Shown here piece by piece: positions 43,430 through 52,576 of a stretch of DNA of 64,000 nt. Made by a program: the position numbers and the translations under genes. Every line of letters starts with the position of its first letter. The stretch's first letter is position 1. Origin of the DNA: Sutterella wadsworthensis (GTDB lineage Bacteria; Pseudomonadota; Gammaproteobacteria; Burkholderiales; Burkholderiaceae_F); the NCBI RefSeq assembly GCF_003315195.1, contig NZ_QNRV01000001.1, forward strand, positions 186,001 through 250,000. Direction: 5' to 3'. Under the pieces are notes generated by a model. It made no database searches. It was not told where the DNA came from and saw only the letters and a list, made by a program, of their open reading frames with translations.

Positions 43430-43765
43430 ATGTGCATTGCGCTGCCGATGAAGGTGCTCGAAAGCGGCCCGATGATGGTTGTCTGTGAACGCAACGGCCG
43501 CAGGCTTGAGGTGGATTGCTCCATGATTGATCAGCCGGCGGTCGGCGCATGGCTGCTGGTTTTTCAAAATCGAGCGCTGCGCGAAATTGAGGAAGCAGAG
43601 GCCGGCGAAATTGAAGCTGCTCTCGGCGCAACGGCTCGCGTCATGGCGGGTGATGTTGATGATGAGACAATCCGCTCGGGGTTTGGCGATCTGATTGACC
43701 GCGGTCCGGAGCTCCCGGAACATCTGCGCGCCCTTGTCGGCCGCGCCCCCGGAAAGCCGCTTTAA
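43430..43765 (+). CDS. hypC: Hydrogenase maturation chaperone HypC/HupF
   Basis: Small chaperone carrying the Fe(CN)2CO unit to the hydrogenase large subunit. The N-terminal MCIALPMKVLE contains the essential Cys2 and the family signature. I start at the ATG 43430, with AAGGAAA upstream; an open frame runs 13 codons further up but would bury Cys2, which must follow the initiator Met. At 111 residues it is somewhat longer than E. coli HypC. In the order hyaD-hypC-hyaE-hyaF it resembles the hup operons of Proteobacteria (hupDFGHI). Confidence 0.9.
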   Translation: MCIALPMKVLESGPMMVVCERNGRRLEVDCSMIDQPAVGAWLLVFQNRALREIEEAEAGEIEAALGATARVMAGDVDDETIRSGFGDLIDRGPELPEHLRALVGRAPGKPL

Positions 43766-43806
43766 CGGCGCTTCGCACCCCAATCAGAGCAAAAGGAATC
43801 TTCACA

Positions 43807-44286
43807 ATGGCCAAATACACCCGCGTGTCGCAGATTGACCCGGAAAATCATCCGCTCTTCAATCGTCTGTGGACGACAGAAGGTTTTGAGCGGCTTACCT
43901 CCGAGAGCGTTGAAAAATTCCTGGACACCCCCGGTCTCAAGATCGCGCTTTTCGGTGATGATCCCAACAATCAGAAAGAAACGCTCGACATTCTCGTGAT
44001 CGGTGCAGAGCTCAAAAAGGCGATTGAGGCGGCGCTCGCACCCGAAAACGGTGCTTGGATGAGCGATGTGAAGGAGGGCCGTGCCTTGGCTGCCCGCTGG
44101 GGAATGCGCAAACTCCCCGCCGTGGCGCTCTTTCGCGGCAGCGTCTATCTCGGTGCCTGTCAGGGACTGAAGGACTGGGATGAATACCTGCGCGAACTCG
44201 CAGAGATTGCGGCGCGTACGGAGGCTCCCAAGCGCACGATTTCCATTCTGCCCGCTGGCGGCCAAGCTGATCATCACTGCGGCTGA
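43807..44286 (+). CDS. hyaE: Hydrogenase accessory protein HyaE/HupG (thioredoxin-like)
   Basis: A 159-residue thioredoxin-fold protein without the CxxC, as usual for HyaE/HupG. The region AARWGMRKLPAVALFRGSVYLGACQGLKDW, in which a cis-Pro loop follows KLP, is the recognisable part. The known role is as a chaperone of the hydrogenase small subunit that interacts with its Tat signal. The tail ends DHHCG. It follows hypC by 41 bases. Confidence 0.85.
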   Translation: MAKYTRVSQIDPENHPLFNRLWTTEGFERLTSESVEKFLDTPGLKIALFGDDPNNQKETLDILVIGAELKKAIEAALAPENGAWMSDVKEGRALAARWGMRKLPAVALFRGSVYLGACQGLKDWDEYLRELAEIAARTEAPKRTISILPAGGQADHHCG

Positions 44287-44326
44287 TGAACGCTGAGCAT
44301 CTTAATGAATTCAAGAGGAGAGACCC

Positions 44327-45220
44327 ATGCAGACCTTTACCGTTGAAGAAGCCGCACGGCGCTGGCTTTCGGCACCCAAACTTGATCCGGAAACCGAACG
44401 CGCGGCGGCGGAGGCAACGATTGCTTTTCTGACCGATGTGCGCTCGAAAATTGAAGCGCATTTGGAAGACATCAAAGCTGGCCGTGCGCCTGCTGACGGC
44501 AGCGGCTTGCAGGAAGTCTGGGATTTCTCACACTTCGATCCCAAACACATCGATTTTCTTCTGGCGACCTTGGGCGAGGGTGAAGTTCGCATCAAGCTCT
44601 TCGGCGGTGAGGCCAAAGCGGGCGACACGAGCGTCCCTGGACTCTGGCGCGTTCAGAGCGGCCGCTCAGGGCAGGAGAATTTCTTTGTTTTGGCACGGCT
44701 GCCGCGTACGGTTCAGGTGGTCGGTACTCGGGGTCTTGATAAGATCCCGCAGCTCGTTAATCCGAGTGCAGATGTCTTTGCTGCGCCGGCCATTTTGCAG
44801 GAACTGCAGTACCGGCTGGATGCTTTTGATGCCGATGCCGGCGTGCCGGATATGCCGACCGATCCTTGCTTCATGCTTGAATTGAAGCGTCAGCCGTTAT
44901 CGCCCGGCGACATGACTGCGCTCCTTTCCACCCTGGGTCAGGGGGATATTGATGTGGAGCTTCAGGGCATTACTCGTTCTCATATTCAGAACACCAAAGT
45001 GCGTAATCTCTGGAGAACTCGGATCATCAACAATGCAGGAAAGACGCTCCTCGATGCTTACGTCATCGCTAAGGTGCCGCCTGAAATTCCGATTTCAGCA
45101 GAAGAATTCGCCGATGGCGCGGCAAAATGCACCGACTTGATTGAATGGGTGCGTCACGATTTACAGCGCGGCACTTTGGGCGGCGGCGAAATCAAGGCCG
45201 AGGAGGTGCTTAATGTCTGA
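44327..45220 (+). CDS. hyaF: Hydrogenase accessory protein HyaF/HupH
   Basis: A 297-residue protein of the HupH family, implicated in maturation of the hydrogenase small subunit. Two duplicated halves are visible: [16 protein letters not shown]...LWRVQSG and [20 protein letters not shown]...[10 protein letters not shown], the typical internal repeat. GGAGAG nine bases before the ATG fits the start. The end overlaps the rubredoxin start by 8 bases. Confidence 0.88.
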   Translation: MQTFTVEEAARRWLSAPKLDPETERAAAEATIAFLTDVRSKIEAHLEDIKAGRAPADGSGLQEVWDFSHFDPKHIDFLLATLGEGEVRIKLFGGEAKAGDTSVPGLWRVQSGRSGQENFFVLARLPRTVQVVGTRGLDKIPQLVNPSADVFAAPAILQELQYRLDAFDADAGVPDMPTDPCFMLELKRQPLSPGDMTALLSTLGQGDIDVELQGITRSHIQNTKVRNLWRTRIINNAGKTLLDAYVIAKVPPEIPISAEEFADGAAKCTDLIEWVRHDLQRGTLGGGEIKAEEVLNV

Positions 45221-45536
45221 AGAGGATACGGGCGCACCGCATTTTGCTACCGGTGCAGAGGTGGAGGCGCTGCTTGATAAATACGCAAGAGACCGCGTGG
45301 GTGCTCATACGCGCATGCAGTGCAAGGTCTGCTGGTATGTCTACAATCCGGACGAAGGGTGTCCCGAAGAGGCAATAGACCCCGGCACGCCCTTTTTAGA
45401 TCTGCCTGATGCTTTCGTCTGCCCTGACTGCGGGCATCCAAAAACAGCGTTTCTGCCGCTCGACGATGATCAGATAGATCCTTCTGATCCCAGCGGTCCG
45501 GCTCAAGGCTGGAGCGACCGTTGGGAGCATGGCTAA
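45213..45536 (+). CDS. Hydrogenase-associated rubredoxin (HupI/HoxR-like)
   Basis: A 107-residue protein with one rubredoxin domain: [20 protein letters not shown] and [11 protein letters not shown] provide the Cys4 iron site. The N-terminal 50 residues are an extra helix-rich part, and the acidic C-terminus ends SDRWEHG. The ATG at 45213 has AGGTG upstream and overlaps hyaF, as hupI does after hupH in other Proteobacteria. It probably protects or supplies redox equivalents during hydrogenase small-subunit assembly under oxygen. Confidence 0.88.
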   Translation: MSEEDTGAPHFATGAEVEALLDKYARDRVGAHTRMQCKVCWYVYNPDEGCPEEAIDPGTPFLDLPDAFVCPDCGHPKTAFLPLDDDQIDPSDPSGPAQGWSDRWEHG

Positions 45537-45557
45537 ATTTTTGCGCTCGCTTTTGGC

Positions 45558-46001
45558 TCAGCGCATCGTGAAGCCGTCCTTCGGGGGCGGCAGGCAGAGC
45601 AGGCCTACACCCGCAATGATGAAGAGGATCGGATGCACGATGCCTCCGGCAAAAGCGAGCGTGTAGGCAAAGCGCTCTTGATAGAAGATATCAAGACGCC
45701 AGATGGCGAGACCCCGCTCAAAGATTTCGCCTGAAAAAACAAAAATATCTGCGTAGACGAGCCCTATCGTCAAAAGGAGCGTGACGGCGAGGACGGCAGA
45801 GAAAACCCGCCGAACATTGTCGTTGGGATTAAAGATGCGCCCTGAGACCGCAAAACCGATCAGAAGCAGCAGTGCCAGTCCGGCTGGAATGCCGGCGTAG
45901 ACGAGATCCATCCCGGTGACGCGGGCTGAAAGCCGCCAAAGGCTGGCAGCCCACAGAAAGACGGTAAGGACAACTAAAGAGAAGGTGACGGCGCGACGCA
46001 T
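45558..46001 (-). CDS. Four-helix membrane protein of unknown function
   Basis: A 147-residue inner-membrane protein with four hydrophobic segments: VTFSLVVLTVFLWAASLW, YAGIPAGLALLLLIGFAV, VFSAVLAVTLLLTIGLVYAD and FAGGIVHPILFIIAGVGLLCL. No family recognised. It is transcribed towards the hydrogenase accessory cluster, with only 21 bases between the stops. Confidence 0.7.
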   Translation of the reverse strand: MRRAVTFSLVVLTVFLWAASLWRLSARVTGMDLVYAGIPAGLALLLLIGFAVSGRIFNPNDNVRRVFSAVLAVTLLLTIGLVYADIFVFSGEIFERGLAIWRLDIFYQERFAYTLAFAGGIVHPILFIIAGVGLLCLPPPKDGFTMR

Positions 46002-46618
46002 GAGAAGTTTCCAACGAAGGATTACTGTAATTCTAGCTATGAACAGTTGCTTCTGGGTATGCTGTTAATGCATTGAAAATTAAGAAATTATCCTTTTCTC
46101 GAATTCTGGTATGGGTACCTGTGAATATTCCTCACAGCCTCCGTCAAAACAAAGCGTAAATATCGAGAGTACTTGAAGGATCCAATCAATCTCCGGCCAA
46201 GAAAAAGCATTTTGAACCGCTGCAGTGCCTCGCTGCTCACACCGAAATGCCTGACTGTGCCGTCTCATGTCAGTACTTAGGCAGCTTTTCTGGTAACAAC
46301 TGTCCCGATTCCGATTTTTGCGAAGCACTTTTATATTGCGCTTGATATCAGTAGCGGAAATTTCAAAATTTCATTGGCTTCGCTGCCAGTCCACGGCTCT
46401 AGTTAATCTTTTGATAAACAATTAAAGCATTTGAGGCTATGGCAGGCAGACAGCCCAGCCAACTCTTCTTTGACGAAAATCTCCGAGCCTGCTGCAGGCG
46501 ATTCGCAGCTTCCTGCGCTCATCAACGAAAAACGGTCAATGGCTGGCGCGGCGGGTGAAAACGGCAGTCATTAAGTCTGGCAGGGGGGTGCCGGATGATT
46601 TTATGTCCTGCTGCTCAG
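46002..46618. other. Gene-poor stretch before the autotransporter locus
   Basis: About 600 bases, AT-rich in its first half, with no frame that has both a ribosome site and a recognisable product. Confidence 0.4.
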
Positions 46619-46696
46619 CACAAAATAAAACGCGGGTTGAGTGTTGGCCGGCTCGTCAATGGGGGAAGTTGACGGTCCGTCCGGGTACTCAACCCG
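46619..46696 (-). terminator. Branched hairpin and U-tail downstream of autotransporter 1
   Basis: CGGGTTGAGT (46633-46642) and ACTCAACCCG (46687-46696) close a 64-base element that contains a second stem, CGTCAA (46654-46659) with TTGACG (46669-46674). On the minus strand the closing stem is followed by CGTTTTATTTTG. A separate hairpin, CGCGGTCT with AGACCGCG, lies at 46721-46742, between this element and the gene's stop. Confidence 0.6.
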
Positions 46697-46758
46697 ACTT
46701 TCTGGAAATGCAGAGCTTCACGCGGTCTGAATGGAGACCGCGGAAGTCTGCGAGAGGG

Positions 46759-48924
46759 TTAGAAAGAGAAGCGGACGCCCGCATTAATCTGTCGGCTGCT
46801 CTCGAAATAGCCGCCGAAGATGTATTTGGCATTGAGCCAAAGATCGGTATTGCTGCTCAAAGACAAGTTGGCGCCAATACCGGCGTCATACCAAGTTTCT
46901 TTGTCGGCGTATGAGAAGTCGACAGACGTGGAATGGCCTCTGGCAGCGAAGACGTGATCTCCCTTGAACTCGCGGAGCACGTCGCCGTAGATATACGCCG
47001 TGCTGATGCGTTCAGCAGAACCAAACGAGAAGCTGCTGCCGGCACGGAAACCAACTCGGCCGATGATGCTGTTGGTATCCGCAATTTGAGCCTTGATGCC
47101 GCTCTCCGTTTCAAACCGAGTGCCTTCAATGCGGATGACTTGAAGCTGTGTCTGCGGTTCAATAAAGAGAAAGTCATTCAACTCAAATTTCCAGCCCAGC
47201 TCAGCACTCACGCCGTAGAACGTCTGCCAAAGCGATCCGCCGATTTTCTGGCCGGAATCGTTTCGGAGGTTGTAGTCACTGCCGAGACGACCAATCTTCG
47301 CATTGAAGTCAGCATAGCTGCCGCTCTCGCCTAAGACCGTGTAATAGAGGTTCAGTCCATAGCGATCGCTGCTGCCGCTGCCGGAAACGCCGAAGAGATC
47401 TGTATCCGCACGCGTATAGTCAAAGGCCAAGCTGACAATTTTGTGACTGTCTGCCGTGGATACTTCCTTGTTGTAGCCGACCTGAATCATGTTTTTATCC
47501 ATGTCAAACGCGTGCTTACGACCGATATCTGAATAGCGATACCGAGCCCAAAGGCCATTGGTGCCGCGTTCCTCATGGCGAGCTTCACCTTGACGCTCAT
47601 GAAAGCGATCCAGATCAGAGGCCAGTGAGAAGGAGGCCAGCACCGCATTATTCAAGAAGTCGACGTTTTCGTTAGCACTGCCGATGGACTTGGTCAGGAA
47701 CCAATAGGTAGGCTGATCAGCTCCATCTTGTTCACTTTGCGTGTGAAGACCGAAGCGATAGAGTTCATCGGCACGATTGACTTCACCTTCGACATTGGTA
47801 GAGAAGGTTGTGCTCCCCGATCCCACGCTTGCAAAGTAGAGCTTGTCGCCATTTTTCATTTCGTCCAGATGAGCTTTGCCCATGTCGAATTCAATGATTT
47901 GGCGTGAACCGTCTTCCGCTGTGCCGATGGTGATAAAGTCGCTCTTCTCAGTGTATTTCCGTTCGCCGTTGTTGGACTGCCAATCCAGATCGATTTTGAA
48001 GATGCCGCCAGGCCCCGTGAGATTGCTAATTTCAACTCGGGAATATCTTTGGTTGGGATCCCGATAATTCGCCAATACGTAATCCGTACCTTTAATCACT
48101 GTATTTCGATAGGTTTCCCAAACCTCGGCATCCGCAAAAAGAACTACGCCTTTGTCAAGCTTCAGATTGTGTATTTTTCCGCCATCGTTTAGGAAGGACT
48201 TTCCTGCGTTAAAGATCCAAGTAGCACCATCAGACAATGAGAGATTAACTGTAGTTCGTTTCCCGTCTTCCCCAATAGTGCTGCCATACCAAAAAGAGTC
48301 AGAACCGGACAGGGCGGCATTGACTGTATGACGAGCATTTTGGTTCAGCAGAGATCCGAGACTATGAAAGACATCTATAGATCCAATCAATTGAACAACA
48401 GTACCCGATATATTTATGGTGTTTGTGTGTCCTGTTCTATCTCCCATAAAGGGATCTTTAGCAGATATGACCGTGCTGTCATTGCCGCCTTCCTTTCCAG
48501 CGATGGCGGCAATATAAATCGAATCGACGTCAGTGAAATTAACGGTCGATCCGCCCTTAGCATAGATGCCGCCGTTGTTGTCGATTCGTTCGTTCTGAGC
48601 GGTATTGATGATGCTGACGAACTTGCCTTTGCCCTTAACATTAAGGGATCGATTGTTTAGAACGAGTGCTTCCGTAGTCTCAGTGTAATAGCCGGGATCA
48701 ACACCTGTTACTCGGATATCGATACCGTCATATTCATCTTTGGCTGCCCATGTTTTGGCATCCCCATGAATATTCGTTGTGCCACTGTATTTGAGAATAT
48801 TTTCTGCGGCAGCTTCTGTTGAGCAAAGCGGAAGTGCGCAAAATACTGTAGCCGCCAAAAGACAGTAAACCTTATTCACGTGTGAATACTGAGGTGGCAG
48901 GACTTTATGGAGGTAGTTCGTCAT
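46759..48924 (-). CDS. Autotransporter (type Va), beta-helix passenger
   Basis: Outer-membrane protein of about 721 residues. From MTNYLHKVL a signal peptide (VYCLLAATVFCALPLCSTEAAA) leads into a beta-helical passenger of about 400 residues (repeats such as NGGIYAKGGSTVNFTDVDSI, LSLSDGATWIFNAGKSFL). A junction GPGGIFKIDLDW follows, then an autotransporter beta-domain of about 270 residues (GLWARYRYSDIG to RQINAGVRFSF, ending in aromatic Phe as needed for BAM insertion). The open frame extends 59 codons further upstream, but that part is AT-rich and not signal-like, so I start at 48924; the ribosome site is weak. The passenger function is unknown. Homologous to the next locus. Confidence 0.83.
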   Translation of the reverse strand: MTNYLHKVLPPQYSHVNKVYCLLAATVFCALPLCSTEAAAENILKYSGTTNIHGDAKTWAAKDEYDGIDIRVTGVDPGYYTETTEALVLNNRSLNVKGKGKFVSIINTAQNERIDNNGGIYAKGGSTVNFTDVDSIYIAAIAGKEGGNDSTVISAKDPFMGDRTGHTNTINISGTVVQLIGSIDVFHSLGSLLNQNARHTVNAALSGSDSFWYGSTIGEDGKRTTVNLSLSDGATWIFNAGKSFLNDGGKIHNLKLDKGVVLFADAEVWETYRNTVIKGTDYVLANYRDPNQRYSRVEISNLTGPGGIFKIDLDWQSNNGERKYTEKSDFITIGTAEDGSRQIIEFDMGKAHLDEMKNGDKLYFASVGSGSTTFSTNVEGEVNRADELYRFGLHTQSEQDGADQPTYWFLTKSIGSANENVDFLNNAVLASFSLASDLDRFHERQGEARHEERGTNGLWARYRYSDIGRKHAFDMDKNMIQVGYNKEVSTADSHKIVSLAFDYTRADTDLFGVSGSGSSDRYGLNLYYTVLGESGSYADFNAKIGRLGSDYNLRNDSGQKIGGSLWQTFYGVSAELGWKFELNDFLFIEPQTQLQVIRIEGTRFETESGIKAQIADTNSIIGRVGFRAGSSFSFGSAERISTAYIYGDVLREFKGDHVFAARGHSTSVDFSYADKETWYDAGIGANLSLSSNTDLWLNAKYIFGGYFESSRQINAGVRFSF

Positions 48925-49710
48925 CACGCAAGCAACCAAGATTGGATTGTTTATAAATGTATCTTTTATTGCGATAATTGCTTTTTTCAATAGCTTGATT
49001 TCGCAATTGAAGATGATTTTGGAAAAAATCGAATCCAATCCTATAGTGAGATGCGTATCTTTGATGTTTGTGAATAAATATTGAATGGAAGCACGATGCA
49101 TTGCTTAAAATGCATATCAGTAAGTTTTCAGAATATAAAAAATTGATTACTGTTTAGCCAGAGGCATTTCCAGCTCATTCGTGCTAAATGTAGTTTACAA
49201 ACAAGACTTTCATTGCCGATGATGCGATTTGGATGTATTTCATATCATCTTTTGTTGACAGATGAAAACCAGCTTGTTTAGATGTGTTTTCATTTTTATA
49301 CATCTATCGATTTAGAGAGTTTTCCCTAAGTTGTGGGGCTCCAACTAAATGGTTTGACGGCAGCGGCATTTTTTTGCCGTTTATCCCTTCGATTTGGTTT
49401 GGTTTATTCTAAAAACCATATATAACATCTATATGTTAGATATTATTTTTCAATCTATTGGTGTGATTGCTAATTTCTAATAGCGCATTCGATTTTTTTG
49501 TTTATCAAATGAAAGCGAAAATTTAAAGACAGGCAACGATTGGTCTTGTAAGCTGTATGCAACAGCGCCGTTCAGGTATGGATACACGCAGAATGCATTT
49601 AGCCGGACCACCCGCAGAGAAACGTGGTGATCCGGCTAGGCAACCCGACTTATCGGTGAGAGTGGTCGTCCCGCAGCCCGTGTTGTGGCCGCAGGCCTCA
49701 CCGCTATGGG
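48925..49710. other. AT-rich region between the two autotransporter loci
   Basis: About 790 bases, strongly AT-rich, forming the upstream region of autotransporter 1 and the downstream region of autotransporter 2. It holds a hairpin at 49599-49637 (AGCCGGA with TCCGGCT, inner CCACC with GGTGG) about 75 bases after the autotransporter 2 stop, which may be its terminator although the U-tail is poor. It also holds the shared motif at 49324-49345. Confidence 0.45.
49324..49345. repeat. Motif shared upstream of both autotransporters (copy 1)
   Basis: CCCTAAGTTG, eight variable bases beginning with T, then CAAC. The same pattern occurs at 52315-52336. GTTG-N8-CAAC is an inverted repeat, so it may be a regulator site. 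Confidence 0.45.
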
Positions 49711-51918
49711 TTAGAAGGCGAAATGAATCGCGGCATCAATTTGTCGGCTGCTCTCAAAAACGCCGCCGAAAATGTATTTGGCGTTGAGGCGGAAGTTGAC
49801 ATTGGAACTCAAGGCCACATTGGTGCCAATACCTGCGTCATACCAGGTCTCTTTGCCGGAATAGCTGAAGTCGCCCGCTGTCGAATGGCCTGCGGCAGAG
49901 AAGGCATAATCGCCCTTGAACTCGCGGAGTGCGTCAGCGAAGACATACGCCGTGCTTTTTTGTTCTGCAGAGCTCAGCGTGAAAGTGCTGCCGGCACGAA
50001 GACCGATTCGGCCAATGACGCTGTTGGTGTCTGCAATTTGAGCTTTGATGCCGCCGTCCGTTTCGAACTGGTCGCCTTCAATGCGGATGATTTGGAGCTG
50101 AGTCTGCGGTTCGATGAAGAAGGTGTCATTCAAGGCGTACCGCCAGCCGAATTCAGCGCTCACGCCGTAGAACGTCTGCCAGAACGAACTGCCGATTTTT
50201 TGCCCCGCCTGATTGCGGAGGTCATAATCGCTGCCGAGACGACCGATTTTCGCGGTGAAGTCGGCATAGCCGCCGCAGTCGGCCAGAACAGAATAGTAGA
50301 GGTTCAAGGCTTAGCGATCATTGCTGCCGCTGCCGGAAATACCGGTGAGATCGGTATCGGCATGGGTGTAGTCAAACGCAATGCCCACGATTTTGCGGCT
50401 GTCGGCTGTGGACACTTCCTTGTCATAGCCCACTTGGATCATGTTTTTGTCCATGTCGAAAGTGTTGTCGCGGCCAATGTCGGAGTAGCGATAGCGAGCC
50501 CAAAGACCGCCGGCGCCAGCCTCTTCATAACGAGCTTCGTCCCGGCGCTCGTCGAAGCGATCCAGATCCGAAGCCAGTGAATAGGATGCCAGTGCAGCGT
50601 TTCTCAAGAGGGCGATATTTTCGTTGGTGCCTCCCTGAGATTTCGTCAGGAACCAGTACGTGAGGTTGTCAGATTCTTCGCTTTGAGAGCTGTATTTGAA
50701 ACTGTAGATTTCGTCAGCGCTGCTGACTTCACCATCAGCGTTGGTAGAGAAGGTCGTATCTCCGGATTCAACACTCGCAAAATAAAGTTTGTCGCCATCC
50801 TTCATTTCATCCAAATGGGCCTTGCTGATGTCGAACCATACCGTTTGGTTCGAATTATCTTCAGCTTGGCCAATTTTGATGAAGTCGCTTGTATCAGTGT
50901 ATTGCTTTGCGCCTTTATTGGTTTGCCAATCCAGATCTATTTTGAAAATGCCGCCTGGACCGGATAAGTTAAGAATATTAACTTCGGAGTAGTCTCCACC
51001 AGGTCGATAATCTGCTAATTTATAGTTGATATCATTGTTAGTTATGACTGTATTATTATAGCGTTCCCGAATTAGATCGTCTGCCAATAATACAATGCCT
51101 TGGTCTAAAGTTAGGTGACTTAATCTTTTTCCGCTTGATCCATCGCCATCATAACCCAGGAGAGGTTTTGATACTGATTGTGAAGTGTGCGGGTTCATTA
51201 TCCATGTTGCTCCGTTGGAAAGAAAAATATTCACTTTATTTATTTCACTTTCTCCAATGGCACTGCCGTACCAGAAAGATTCTCTTCCGGATAACTCAAC
51301 TTTAATAGTAGCGTTTTGCCCTTTTTTTACATCCATTGATCCAATAAGCTGAACTTTCTTTCCAGAAATTTCTATATTGGCATTTGACCCGCTGGCGGTC
51401 ATGGCAGTGCTGTGATTACCATATTCATTTCCACCAATAGAGGCGATGTACACATTGTCTGCATTTATGAATTCTATGTTTCCATTTTCAGCGTATATCC
51501 CGCCATTGTTATCAACTTCTTGTCCTTTTTTCTTTCCCTGGACGGTATTAATTATTTCTACTGTTTTACCTTCGCCCTGAACGGTAAGTTTATTTTTAAC
51601 GACTAGGCATTCAGTTGTACCTTTAGATATCTTAATGAGCCCACCCAAAAAAATGGCATATGGCGGAATGTAATCAGGGGATACATCATTTAAATGAATG
51701 TGTATGTTGTCATACTCATTTTTAAATGAGCCGTCCGAATTCAAGTATTTATTATCGAATTCAGGGTTGCCATGTTTATTTGTGATTCCATCAAAATAAA
51801 GGTTATTCAATTCAGTTGCAATGCAAGGATGAATTGTGATGGCAGCGACCACCGTTAATGCCCATAATTTGCTAAGTTTGATAGGGGGAGGGGTAATTTT
51901 TTTGTACTGGAAGATCAT
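49711..51918 (-). pseudogene. Autotransporter 2, interrupted by an in-frame TAA
   Basis: Homolog of the adjacent autotransporter, 735 residues if read through. Signal peptide (LWALTVVAAITIHPCIA), beta-helical passenger (NNGGIYAENGNIEFINADNV, NGATWIMNP), GPGGIFKIDLDW junction and a beta-domain ending RQIDAAIHFAF. At 50313-50311 the codon is TAA where the paralog has TAT (SDRYGLNLYY versus SNDR-stop-ALNLYY); the reading frame continues unchanged on both sides. Without read-through the product lacks most of the barrel and could not be inserted. The passenger-coding part is visibly more AT-rich than the barrel part. It could be a recent pseudogene, a suppressible stop or a sequence error. Confidence 0.82.
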
Positions 51919-52576
51919 AATTGCGAACGGAATATTTAATGATTGACAAGTTTGCGAATCTATTTTGTGGCTAGTTGATTTATATTTGCCATTGCGATAG
52001 TTTTCACAAATCTGTTTCTATCCTACGAGATGTTGTTTGACAGAGCTATCTTGCTCGAAAGCGTTATGCGCAATAACTTTCTGTGCATCGCTTGATAGAA
52101 CGAATTTGTCATGCCAATAAATATCATTGATGCGTCTTTAAATGAACAGTTGTTTTTGAAGAGTGCAGTCTAAAAACCCATAAAAAACAATTATCTTTTT
52201 TGGCTGTTTGCAGTCTCAGCCTGCATCAGTTCAGACTGTTTCGCGGTCCTCGCTTGGCAAATGTTTGCATTCTTTATCGTTCTGACAGTAAGGAAAATTT
52301 ATGCGCAGTAATTACCCTAAGTTGTAGACGCCCAACGACACGTTGATTACGCGGTCTTCAGAATGTTTGATCTCGACATGAATGGCTATGCAGTGTTTAG
52401 GCGAAAGATTTCATGTCGATCGATGCTGCAGAGGTTCTATATGCGTTTTCTCCCATATTTCGCGATCAATCCTCTAACTTTTCTCCATTTTGGTAGAGGC
52501 AAATGCGTAGGACAAGCCGCATGTTTATTGGCTAGGATTGAGATCGCAGAAACGGTTTAGGAAAGGAGGAGTCCGC
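51919..52576. other. AT-rich region upstream of autotransporter 2
   Basis: About 650 bases without a supported gene. It contains the second copy of the CCCTAAGTTG-N8-CAAC motif (52315-52336), about 400 bases before the autotransporter 2 start, and the upstream region of the plus-strand gene at 52577. Confidence 0.4.
52315..52336. repeat. Motif shared upstream of both autotransporters (copy 2)
   Basis: CCCTAAGTTGTAGACGCC followed by CAAC; matches the copy at 49324-49345 at 17 of 22 positions by eye. Confidence 0.45.

Noticed and set aside
46555-46914. 119-codon plus-strand frame overlapping the end of autotransporter 1
   Set aside because: Overlaps the barrel-coding region on the opposite strand and the structured terminator; no family features.
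49723-50580. 285-codon plus-strand frame opposite the second autotransporter
   Set aside because: Antisense shadow of the conserved beta-domain; its continuity across the TAA shows only that the base change is silent in that frame.
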